Part shown: positions 21,589 to 31,457 of the stretch, piece by piece
Position numbering within the stretch: the stretch's first letter is position 1
How the letters are laid out: every line of letters starts with the position of its first letter
From: Branchiostoma floridae
Taxonomy: Eukaryota; Chordata; Leptocardii; Amphioxiformes; Branchiostomatidae
DNA length: 64,000 nt
Direction: 5' to 3'
Assembly: GCF_000003815.2 (NCBI RefSeq)
Contig: NC_049988.1
Span: 20,274,767-20,338,766 of the forward strand
Notes under the pieces: generated by a model
The model's input: the letters and a program-made list of their open reading frames with translations, nothing else
Database searches by the model: none
Told to the model about the DNA's origin: nothing
Program-made: the position numbers and the translations under genes

Positions 21589-24404
21589 GTAAGTTGCCAC
21601 TAATACCAGTGCATGCGAAATTATCATTGTCGTAGCGTTGAGTCCATACATTTTGAGCTAGTAATTGCGGCAGCGAATTAAATGGACTGTAATGTAGTCT
21701 CCATCAGGCCTTCCTACACTGCAAAAAATCATTTTTCTTGTTTTTCTTGTTTTTTATTTGTACTAAGAAAACTTATCTTCCAGCAAGCATAATATTCTTG
21801 ATACAAGAATCCCTGTTTTGAGAAAATTAAAGAAACCCCTATTTTTCTTGTGCTAAGAATTTTATTCTTACAGCTGATAGATCAACATGTCTAGAACGGG
21901 GGTACGGGGATCGTAGAAGTCGGCAAAATCGAGAAACTGACCAGGGGAGTCCGTCCACGCTAAGGTTCATGTTTCCCTTCGCCGGCCGGCCAGCTCAATC
22001 TTAGTCCTAGGCCAAAAAACTCCTACTAAGCTTTTATTCGTAACTTGGCCAAAGTCCTATATTACCAATCGGTCAGGCGGGAGACTACATCGGCTGTACG
22101 TTTCTCTGTGTTAGTTGACGGGATACGCGGGCATGGTAGGACTTGTGTGGTAATCTGACATGCACCGATGACTGATGACGACAGACTTAATGTGAAAGCT
22201 AACGAAGTGCAATAATAGCTGCTGGGTGTATAAGAAGAGCGAATTGTTACTTTGTGTCTCTGAAGTAAATACTGATGATTCTGACTAAAGAACGGCAACA
22301 CCGCGGAACAAATCATTCTCAGCCCATGCGTCTTTGCCGGATTACTTATAAAGATAGCACTGTATTATGAACATTTAAGCGAAAAGTCAAGTAACTATAT
22401 AGCCTCAAATATATGTATATATATATGTATATATACTAAGTAAGTCAAGCAAAAGTTGATTCCATGTCTTGTATTAGACGAGCAAAATCAGCAGGGACCA
22501 GGGTGAACGTTTCACCGTATGTGTGTATTTGATAAAATGCAAGAATCTTGTAAGAGCGTCCCTTTCCTTCTGACATTTAAATTAATGGATCTAATGGGAT
22601 GGAATAAGTGACCAGGGAAGTCGTCTGACATGATAGCTTTTTGACATGTGGTATGTTGGGAAGCATTTGGAGATTGACAATGATTTACGTATTCGCTTCT
22701 TATCGTTGCGCTTTTTCCGAAGATGTCGCTTTTCAAGTCTAAAGTAAGCCCTTTTCTAACTTGTAACCTTGCACACGACACCTCCCGTCCCTCTGCACAC
22801 GACACCTCCCGTCCCTTTGCACACGTCACTGAGCTGATCGTCGACCAGATCCGACCAAACGCCACAGCCTAATCTCCAAGCAGATCCTACGGTAGCATAC
22901 GGTAGCAAAAGCTGCCAGAGAAGCGAAGCCAGCTTAGGAGTGTGTTTTGCTACAAAGTCAGTGACCAGCACAGGTCTCAGTTGGAAGTTAACACCAAACA
23001 GGAAGGAGGGCAATTAGCGCCTACACTGCAAGCACAGTTTGAATGGGAAACAATTGGATGTTAATAGCCTTTGTTCTAGCCGACTGGGGGCAGATCCCTG
23101 GTAGCAAAACACACTCCTAAGCCGGCCTCACTCCTCTGGCAGCTTTTGATACTGTCTTATGCTACCGTAGGATCTGCTTGGAGATTAGCCACAGCCCAAA
23201 GTAAAGAACCGATCGTCTGAACTAATCTGACTATCCTTGTGAATTTCTCCCAGCCGACCGACCCTGACCTGGAGAACCAGCTGCCCCTGCTGCCTGACAC
23301 CAGCCGCCGCAGGGCCAAGAGAGCCTCAAACGCACTGACTCTTCCGCTCGGAGGTATGGAATTACTACTAGTAGTCTATTCTATTCTATTCTATTCTATT
23401 CTAGTCTTTAATGCATCATTAGTCTATTGTGAGGCAGAATTGCGTTTTTGTGCAACTTGTTGAAATGACTATTTTCCCTTTCGGACTCCCTGAACCTCCA
23501 GGAAGCTGTAATTGTTCCAGTAGCGCTGTCATACTGCAGCCAGTGAGAGGTATATATTATTCTCTATCGACATTCCTTTTATTCTAGATTTGTCACAATC
23601 TTCATAGTCTACTTTTGACTTGGTTTTCTGTCAACACTGAGTTTTGTAAATCATTGTTAACGTGGCAAGTTCACTATTTTGAGATAAACTTCATTCCTTT
23701 CATGTTTCCTTTGATGTACATGTAAGTTAAAATGTCACTCAAAATGACTTACAGATTGTGACGACGTCTACAAGGCAGGCCACACCACCAGCGGTGTCTA
23801 CACCATCCAGCCAGACGCCGCCGGGGCGTCATTCCGGGTCTACTGTGAGATGGAAGCCGGAGTCGGCGGCTGGACTGTCCTCCAGAAGCGCTTTGACGGT
23901 TCTGTAGATTTTGCTAATGACTGGGAAACTTACAAAAATGGGTTTGGGGACCTCAGTGGCGAGTTTTGGCTCGGCAACGACAAGATCTATCAGATCTCTA
24001 ATGCTAGGGTGTATGTTTTGCGCATTGATCTCGAGAATTGGTCCTCAGAAACGGTATATGCTGAATATGATAGGTTCTATATCGAGGATGAAGCAGCAAA
24101 GTACCGTCTGCATGTTGGTGCCTATAACGGAACTGCTGGGGATGGTTGGCGGGGGTTAAGCTATCATGGTGGTTGCAGATTCTCAACACACGACCAGGAT
24201 AACGACGACTGGAGTCGTAACTGTGCAACTGACCATGGTGGTCGTGGTGGTTGGTGGTATGGTGCTTGTGACCAAGTTAACCTGAACCAACCGTACAAGC
24301 ATGGCGGTGGGGGGAATTATCGCTATGGTATAGAATGGCATGCGTGGACAGCTCACCGGTGGTCCATCAAGTCTTCTGTCATGAAGATCAGACCTGCTCC
24401 TTAG
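21253..24404 (+). CDS. Gene 3: TM protein with furin-type site and FBG domain, 377 aa
   Basis: Four exons: 21253-21588, 23254-23353, 23502-23549, 23755-24404, in frame throughout. Exon 1 encodes a short basic tail (ADRRSRVRRAA) and a TM segment (about 35-53), so type II topology is expected. A 22-residue Ile/Val run (66-87) from an ATTGTC microsatellite follows, where gene 5 has a heptad-like segment. Exon 2 carries RRRAKR (130-135), matching the RX(K/R)R convertase consensus. Exon 3 is the stub of a collagen exon (GSCNC). The FBG domain spans 162-377 and is complete, with HDQDNDD and NCAT, plus an extra cysteine (GGCRF). After cleavage, the released part would be little more than a short CxC linker and the lectin domain. 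If the Ile/Val run spans the membrane, the topology changes. Confidence 0.82.
21448..21513 (+). repeat. In-frame ATTGTC hexamer microsatellite
   Basis: 66 nt of (ATTGTC)n with a few substitutions, read as alternating Ile-Val. It keeps the reading frame because the unit is six bases. Absent from gene 5. Confidence 0.95.
22870..23187. mobile_element. MITE with about 85 bp TIRs and 9 bp target duplication
   Basis: The left arm starts taatctccaagcagatccta and is inverted at the right end. Both sides are flanked by gccacagcc (22861-22869 and 23188-23196). Long TIRs and a 9 bp duplication suggest a Mutator-like origin. It lies in intron 1 of gene 3. Confidence 0.88.
23254..23353 (+). CDS. Gene 3 exon 2 (furin-type cleavage exon)
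   Basis: 100 nt, phase 0 in and 1 out, acceptor tttctcccag, donor cggag|gtatgg. It encodes an acidic/Pro-Leu lead, then SRRRAKR followed by ASNALTLPLGG. Homologous to 50187-50283 (REKR, AANSLTMPFGG). Confidence 0.87.
23376..23403. repeat. (TTCTA)n microsatellite
   Basis: About five TTCTA units just after the exon 2 donor of gene 3. Confidence 0.9.
23502..23549 (+). CDS. Gene 3 exon 3 (collagen exon stub)
   Basis: 48 nt, phase 1-1. It encodes GSCNCSSSAVILQPVR, the C-terminal end of the collagen exon of the paralogs. The acceptor cctgaacctccag is itself decayed collagen sequence (compare ccctagaccaccaggaagctg in gene 4). Confidence 0.78.
23755..24404 (+). CDS. Gene 3 exon 4 (fibrinogen C-terminal domain)
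   Basis: 650 nt to [12 protein letters not shown] start, HDQDNDD calcium loop, NCAT, GGWWYGACD, ending MKIRPAP. An extra cysteine occurs in the loop before FSTHDQ. Confidence 0.96.
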
Positions 24405-24596
24405 AAATAACCAACTTAAACTAAATCCACGCCCCGACGTTTGCGTCCCAACAGCTTTCTTTGCATGCATCCAGCGAACAAATTCTTCACTTAAGGTTCC
24501 TTTTGAGCTGACGTTACGAAGATTAAATTTTGCTTTAATTTGCTACTCCTGCTGGAAGAGTAGCTGTCCCATTTACAGGTCAAAGCTAAAGCAGTC

Positions 24597-24610
24597 AATA
24601 AAACAATAAA
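24597..24610 (+). terminator. Poly(A) signals of gene 3
   Basis: Two overlapping-range AATAAA hexamers (24597-24602 and 24605-24610) about 195 bases after the stop. Confidence 0.6.
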
Positions 24611-24655
24611 CAATGCTGGACCAGAACTGTCAACAATGCAATGGTGATGAAGGGC

Positions 24656-24769
24656 TAACTTCCAAGCAGATCCTACGGTGCCGTAACAGTATCAAATGCT
24701 GCCAGAGTGAAGCCGGCTAAGGGAGTTTGATACTGTACATTACGCCACTGTGGATCTGGTTGGAGATTA
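24656..24769. mobile_element. Short MITE, same family as 22870-23187
   Basis: Ends taacttccaagcagatccta and its inverse ttggagatta. The body is reduced to about 114 bases. Flanking sequence gives only an imperfect duplication. Confidence 0.75.
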
Positions 24770-24959
24770 GCGACGGGCTCACTTGACATTCAGCTGATCC
24801 GGGTCTGCGTGCCATAATCATTGAAGTCAATATGTAAATTTTCAATTCTGTGTTGTTGTTTTGTTTACAAATTTTCTGATTCAGCGGTATCAAGTTTTGC
24901 GTAATGCACGAAGGCGTAGGGAGCATTGTTCATTCAGCATAAAGTGGAGTCGACCTTAA

Positions 24960-27760
24960 AGTTGCCCCCCCTCCCCACACACACACAAGCACACACGCAA
25001 ACGAGCTACACTACTATCTATCCCCATGCAGACTCCCTAAGATACCTAAAATAGTTATCATTCAGATGATGGCTCTAGAACAAAATGTTGAAAGTGATGG
25101 GGCTTATGTGTACTCGTCCCACATGTATTATATTTGGACAAGGGAGAACCTAAAACTTAAGAAGACGTGGAGCTTGCGCAGACTTCTAGCAGGACTGGCT
25201 TTAAGTTTTTCAGCGGGAGCGCCGATTCGTGATTTTCAACTTGGGCTAACGTTTTCTAATGCCGGAAGATGGAGTTCCGCATGGCTTTTGCGCAGAATAT
25301 ACTAATTATCATTTTACCCACAGTTAGAGAAGTGACCAAAAGATGGCACTACCGCACGCTTGAAAATCCATTTCCCAGCTCATTCTAAATTATACCCCTT
25401 CCATGCACAGACAACTTCAAAAATGTAAAGAAGCATAGTGTAAATCCATTCTTTGTTTTATTTTTCATATCAAGTACGGGCGGAAATACGCGCCATTCTT
25501 CATGTTGGACACATGTGATTGAGGCATAAGTGCATTTATTGTTGTGTTGATTTGTAACGTTTAGGAGCAGCCTTAGCTTGTAACGTTATCATCTTAAACA
25601 CCCTCCAGGTTCAGTTTGGACTTCCAGATTATTTCCGGACAAACCTTGATCATTTGAAAAACAATTGACCAAATGAATTAAGATTTGTAACTATGGTCTA
25701 TTAAAAGGTAATTAATATGTAGATTGCAATAAGGTGTCTCCAGAAACAAAGCTTCTGGAGATTTCTGGCTTTAGGTTCCCAGAATTCTGGAGAATTCTGA
25801 CACTGGGCCAGAATACTGGCTCAGGTTCTCAGACTTCTGCAGAATTCTCCAGAATTGGCTTTGCTCCTGGAGACATCGTATTGTAATCTAATTATTAATT
25901 ACCTTTAAAAAACCATAATTTCAAATCTTAATTCATTTGGTTAATCATTTTTTAAATAATTAAAGGTTTGTTCGAAATTAATCTGGAAGTCCAAAATGAA
26001 CCTGGGGGGTGTTCTAAGTAAATTTCAATTTTATACATAAATAGATTGGTCAAACTTACTTATAACTGGAGAGGTGTTAAAACTAAGACAAAACAAGGGA
26101 TTTTCTATTTATACTGTCAGATGTCTTGAAAGCATCAGTAACTGCGCGATAGATTTGACCATTCTATTCCAGTCCTTAGTTCCATGCCAGATGATAGAAT
26201 CAAGTCTAACTTCGGTACGCTGAAGGAATAGGAATAATTTTGTAGATGGCAAGATGTATGTAGGTGTGTTAGAGGTTGTGAATAAGAGTGCAGAGATGTA
26301 TTAAGGATACATTTTGGCGAAAAAAGACTACACTGTATATATATAGCATGGCAGTTGCGAACATTATGTAGAAAGTAACATTAACCCTTCTGACATGTAC
26401 AGCATATTAGAGACTTTGAGCTTATATTGTAGAAAGAGATTTTAAGCATTCTAAATGGTACTAAAAATGTTGTAATCTGTTCATGATATAAAAACGCTAG
26501 GAGCGTGCAGCCTGTAAGGTGTTGTACATGTAGCACATACATTAAATGTTATAAGGTATATTTAGTGATGATGATATATGGTAGCAATATTAGAAGAAAT
26601 ATTACTGCATGTTACAATAAATATTGAAGTATAGTACAGAGATGGTAAATAATGGTAAATATTGCCAGTTTTTTTAAGTTGAAAAAGCCTTCAATATATA
26701 CGTCATGCCAGTATGTAGAAAGTTACGTTTTATCTGCGGACATCATATTAGAAATAATTACAGTTGTCAAAGTGTAAGTTTATATATATACAGAGCGAGA
26801 CAGAGAAAGGAGAGACGATTTTTGCAATGCATGATATACATTACGAATTATATCATATGGTATGAATATGGTGGTAGACATGTTAAAAGAACACTACAGG
26901 ATATAAGCATGTTTCATAGGAAGTTCTGCACTTCTGTATTCTGTTATTGCACAGCGCCATAGGTGCAGTTGATGACCATTGTAGCGTGTGCTTAATTGGC
27001 TCAGTCAAATGTATATCTGGTGAAAATAAAATAAGGTGCACAGGGCATATTTTCCAAGCGTGGGTTTGATACAGATATTACCAAAATGGTGCACAATGAT
27101 GCACTTATACACGGACAGGCAGGAAAATAGGTGGCATATTTAGGGCAAAGATGCAAAAAAAAAGAGAAGGGGCAGCAATAATCTAAGCAGAAACATTTGA
27201 GCTACAACAATACAAGAGCATAATTATTATAACTATAACTCTGCACCTTTTTGCACATTTCACATCTTTTAACGAGATATTCATAATCTGCATTTGATGG
27301 GAAACAACAACGGTGGTCCAGATATTTGGGAGAAGCTATGACATCATCATTTTCAAGAGATATTACAGCATTGTCTTGCGTTTGACTCCACCCCATTCTA
27401 CACTGAGATGTAGAATGTCTTCGCGAGACCTCTGGCTCATGGGCCTGCCCACCAACACATATCGCATGGAGGCGCTGTTTGCTAGTCCAGCCAAGGTGCA
27501 ACTACAGCATCACATGCACATGCTGTAGCCTCTGTGGATGGTCCGACTGGTAATTAGTTTACTTCATCTTGCCAAAAAGCAGTTACTCAAGCAACTGGAT
27601 ATGATTTGGGAAACTGTCAGACGTTTCAGATACAATCCACTATTTTTCGTCAGTGATATACCTTATGGCTTGGATGTCTAATCTTCATCGACATATTTTC
27701 AGCCTCTGCGGATGGGCCAGCTGGAAATCATTTTATTACATCTATGAAAAGAAGTTCCAA
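24960..27760. repeat. Duplicated intergenic block, copy B
   Basis: Colinear with copies A, C and D, including the atagaatcaagtctaacttc, gcacagcgccataggtgcag and gacctctggctcatgggcctg landmarks. Interrupted by the foldback element 25597-26013. No supported coding sequence. Confidence 0.8.
25597..26013. mobile_element. Foldback/MITE element with long inverted arms
   Basis: The left arm starts aacaccctccaggttcagtt. The right arm ends gaacctggggggtgtt, its inverse, and the complementarity extends over 100 bases per side with an inner ctggaga/tctccag core. Copy D (62500-62530) runs uninterrupted through this point, so the site is an insertion. Confidence 0.85.
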
Positions 27761-28689
27761 CATCGGCAGAAATAACTTATGCTGCACTGTTAGGAAAAGG
27801 CCAAGGTGTATACTAATATGTTTGTAAAACGGTGGCTGTTGATAAGGAAATACTGGATGAATGTTTGATAAAGTCAGAGTAGATGCTCCGAGCTCTGCCA
27901 GGTGTCAGGACCCTACGCTGTAAACTTACGAAAGGCACTTCACAAGAATTTGATCACTGCACTTACGGTGAAATATATAGTACCTACACACACTGAATGA
28001 GGGAGTCCCTCTCAGGTAGGACGTTAATGGAGGTTCAGTGTTTGAACATAGCCACACAACAAGCACATTAATAAACTCTCCACACAGAAAACAGAAGTGG
28101 TCTATCGTAGTGTCAGTGGTTCAAGTATATATCTGCCCAGATAGGCAGTCTATACTACTCAGTACAAACCTGGTGCGATAAACCATAAGGCGGTTTATCT
28201 GGTTAATAATGCAATAAAAAGAGGAAAAAAATGGATTAAATTAAGTAAGGTTATGCCATCTACTTCATATGCAACAATTTACAGGCGAGGCAGAGTGGGG
28301 CAGGGTAGGTGGCATGTGACCAAATTCTCAAGGGGCCAATGGAGTGAGTTTACCCGTGAGACGAACTGTGGCTGACGTGGGGATTGCCGCATCCCAAGAG
28401 CGGCGTATCCCATTTTCGTCAGAAACAAGGACGCAAACGCGTTTACGTATTTCCAGTGACCATGGTGAGAAAGATGTTAGCGTGAGGATCAGTCCACTCC
28501 ATATCAGCTATTTATCGAGTGTTTCGACATCGAACATTAAAACCACATGAGGCATGAGGGTGTGATGGTTATGACGTGTTTGCAGTTGAGCTGAATGTGA
28601 GATATGATAGTGGATTTTCAGATCTACTTTACAGTACAGGACATGATGTACCCAAAACTGCATTCGCCCTTTTCTTGCCCAACGCACCC
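27761..28689. other. Intergenic, no gene recognised
   Basis: No convincing coding, RNA or repeat structure. The 68-codon ORF at 28344 has no recognisable motif and no paralogous counterpart in the window. Confidence 0.4.
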
Positions 28690-29972
28690 GATGCCCAGAC
28701 ACACGCAAGTCCTGCTTTAGACTAAATTCTTGTTCTTCTATCAGGAGGTTGGTTGTTTTGCTTAAAAAGATGATATGTAACAAAACTCCAGCCCAGCAAA
28801 CGTACGGCTTCCCCCGGCGCCCAAGGCTGTGATCACACCGTTACGTTAATACACCCTTTCTACTAGGACGGCGCTCTCACTGCGCTCTCTCTGCGACCTC
28901 AAATTGAGAATAGCGCGCTTGGGTCGTCGGAGAGATTCCACTATAGCAGCTTTTTTTCTGGCGTCACGGCGCTCTCACGGCGCTCTGGCCAATTTTCCAT
29001 CGCGAGGTGAGAGCGCCGTCAAGCAGAAAGGGGGCCTACGTCATGCCCACACCTGACAGTATCTAAAATGGACATCGAATCTAGAGAAAAGACAAGTAAA
29101 CACTGTTGCATTTATGCAACGTTTTATTGTTTTTTTTTGTACCGTTATGTAGACCCCACACCCGACAGTATTCAATAGAAAATCGATTCTATGTAAAGAC
29201 AATAAAACACTGTTACATAATAGAACGAAGGTTGTTTTTTTTTTTGTTTCAAAGCCTTAAATTATACTTTTGCATAAACGCGGTAATGCCATTAGGAGTT
29301 CCTTTAGTAGAACGAATCAAATTGATTCGATGGATGACTTCTGCGCATAAATTCTGGGCTATTTTCAATTTTTCAAACATCCAATCCTCCCATCCTCCTT
29401 TCAAACTGTCACCTGCACTTTTGTATGTTGTTGTGGTGTTGAATATCAGCTGGGTGAGTGTATGAATGAATGCAATTAGAGGTGAGAAGGAGAATTCACA
29501 ACTGATATCCAGCCCGCTTGGAAACACTTTAGTCCATTCAAAGACTGGCATTCCAGAGGAAGAAAGAAGGTATGAATACTGCCACCGCTGTATATTTTAC
29601 TATTTGTCGGCAATCAATAAAGGGTGGGAGAGACTTGTAACTGGACTTGTCTGCTGTGGCAACGGTGTGCACAACAAGACAACATTTAAAACACACTCTT
29701 ATTAAACAGAAAAACATTGGGTTTTTCTTTAAACCTTATAAGATTACCTTTTAATGTTTCTAACTCGATCTCCCAGCAACAATGGACTTCTTTCCCTCGA
29801 GAATTATTCTGACTCTTGCAGAAAAATTGCTATTTGCGCAGCAGGTCATACCACGTTATCCGTCCAAATAGAATCAAAGATATATCCTTACTTTCTCATA
29901 CTAATCCTGGTACTTTGTCCTTTGACGTTAGCCGCTGCACTTTTACTGTTCGACTGTGGCCTTCACAGTGCG
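28690..29972 (+). repeat. 5' region of gene 4, distal tandem copy
   Basis: Similar to 30690-31243. Shared landmarks are a ggaggtt.g.tgttt segment, the atactgccaccgctgtat segment, a tggacttgtctgct.tggcaacgg segment and a ccaaatagaatcaaagatat segment, all in the same order. Confidence 0.8.
28854..29032. mobile_element. GC-rich MITE-like inverted repeat
   Basis: ccctttctactaggacggcgctctcac at the left is inverted at the right end (gtgagagcgccgtcaagcagaaaggg, 29007-29032). Internal gcgctct repeats. It lies inside the distal copy of the gene 4 5' region. Confidence 0.75.
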
Positions 29973-29980
29973 GTCCAAAG

Positions 29981-30037
29981 TAGTCTCTACCAGACTCCGG
30001 GCAGTTTTTCCAGCGACCCGGAGACTGGTAGAGACTA
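29981..30037. mobile_element. 57 bp mini-MITE, hAT-like
   Basis: Arms tagtctctaccagactccgg and its inverse. Flanked by gtccaaag / gtccaaat, an 8 bp duplication with one mismatch. It sits directly before the decayed exon 1. Confidence 0.75.
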
Positions 30038-30043
30038 GTCCAA

Positions 30044-30410
30044 ATGTCCGAAAAAGCAAAGCCGGTCCGCTCCCCTTTCTTGCGCCTTGACAACGGCCAA
30101 ACCAGCTGGCCCCTCCTGTCTTAGTCTCTACCAGACTCCATAGGTCGCTGGGAAAACAATAGAAATGGAACAAATAGAGGTAAGCCGGCCAGAGAAGCAC
30201 AGCCGGCTAGGGAACAGCTAGCGACCTACGGAGTGAGGAAATGATTGTTCTGGCCGGCTAACTCCCCTAGTGTACTATGACTCTATTTGTCCAATTTCTA
30301 CAATTAGACCACCGATCTACGAAGCCTGGTAAAGGCTACTCCTGTCCATCGGGCCCCTCCTGTCCATCAGGGTGGTTTCCGCGGGTGTGTCCGCCATGGC
30401 ATCGACGCTT
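30044..30410 (+). pseudogene. Decayed copy of gene 4 exon 1, split by a MITE
   Basis: Starts ATG TCC GAA AAA GCA and follows the intact exon (31244) through GQTS. An element then interrupts it, bringing a TAG into frame (TCT TAG at 30118-30123). After the element, the tccatcagggtggtttccgc part resumes at about 30346 and decays. Confidence 0.75.
30121..30338. mobile_element. hAT-like MITE inside the exon-1 relic
   Basis: TIRs ttagtctctaccag / ctggtaaaggcta. Flanking 8 bp duplication ctcctgtc (30113-30120 and 30339-30346). Same family as 29981-30037. Confidence 0.82.
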
Positions 30411-30689
30411 CTGACAATTCGCAAAAACGTAAGAAAGGGCAAATGGTGACTGAAATTTAATGAAGCTTTACTGTACAAGTGTAGTCACGCCTCAGTTTTC
30501 ATATAGAGTGAATTTACGGAATGGACCACTGAAGAAGCCACGTTGGCAAAACCGGTCGGTGCGACAGACTAAATTAAAGTACTAAATTCGACAAAATCGG
30601 CTCCGGCTTTCTCACTGAGAGGCTGACTGCTCAAGGCGCTCTTTTCGTGACCAAAACACCCGGGCACAGCTTATTTGCTAAGCCTGGTT

Positions 30690-31243
30690 TTTAAGAACAA
30701 ATCCTTCATACTTGTTCTTCCATCCGGAGGTTAGCTGTTTGTGCTTCAAAAGATGTCGTAACAAAATCCAACCCATCAAACGCCTTTCCTCCTGATGTGA
30801 AAAACTTAAGACGTCTATCTAAAACATGGCATTCTAGAGGAAGAAAACAAGTTTGAATACTGCCACCGCTGTATTCTTACTATTTGCCGGCAATCAATGA
30901 AGGCTGGGAGAGACTTGCAATTGGACTTGTCTGCTATGGCAACGGTCGTACACAACAGGACACCATTTAAAACACACTCTAATTCAACAATTACATTAAA
31001 ACTTCTCACGTACCTTGTAAAATGACCTTCTCATGTTTTACCTCCAGCTCCCAGCCCCAATAAACTTCTTTCCCTCAAACATTTGTCTGGCTCTTGCTGA
31101 AATGTAAATGCTATTTCCAGCACTCCAAATAGAATCAAAGATATATCCTTATTTTCTCAAACCAATCATGGCATTTTTGTCTATATATATGCACCCCGAC
31201 GTTTGCTGCGGCACTGTTCGCCTGTTGTCTACACAGTACGGTC
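30690..31243 (+). promoter_or_regulatory. Proximal 5' region of gene 4 with TATA box
   Basis: Tandem copy of 28690-29972. ctatatatatgcacc at 31181-31195 is a good TATA element 54-62 bases ahead of the ATG, so the transcription start would fall near 31210 and the 5' UTR would be about 30 bases. Confidence 0.6.
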
Positions 31244-31457
31244 ATGTACGAGCAAGCAGAGCCGGTCCTGTCCCCATTTCCGCATCCTGACAGCGGCCAA
31301 ACCAGCGGGCCGCCGCCTCAACCTCTTGCTGTCCATCAGGGTGGTTCCCGCGGGCGTGTCCATCCTTTCAACGGGGCTGGCAAGTCCCAAGTAGCGCCTT
31401 CATACACGTACGAAGAAGCCGAGGAGGTGAAACGTCATGCAGCGTACACGCCAGCAG
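31244..31457 (+). CDS. Gene 4 exon 1 (cytoplasmic tail)
   Basis: 214 nt, ends phase 1 at cca gca g|gtagga. Starts [18 protein letters not shown], then Pro/Gln-rich, then the Tyr/Glu cluster. The start is supported by the TATA box upstream and by the tandem relic, which preserves the reading frame from its ATG. Confidence 0.75.

Noticed and set aside
21148-21651. Minus-strand frame with Asp-Asn repeats
   Set aside because: Antisense of the ATTGTC microsatellite. The + strand frame matches gene 5 on both sides of it.
28344-28550. 68-codon frame before gene 4
   Set aside because: No motif, no paralogous copy and no evident splice sites. Left as unannotated.
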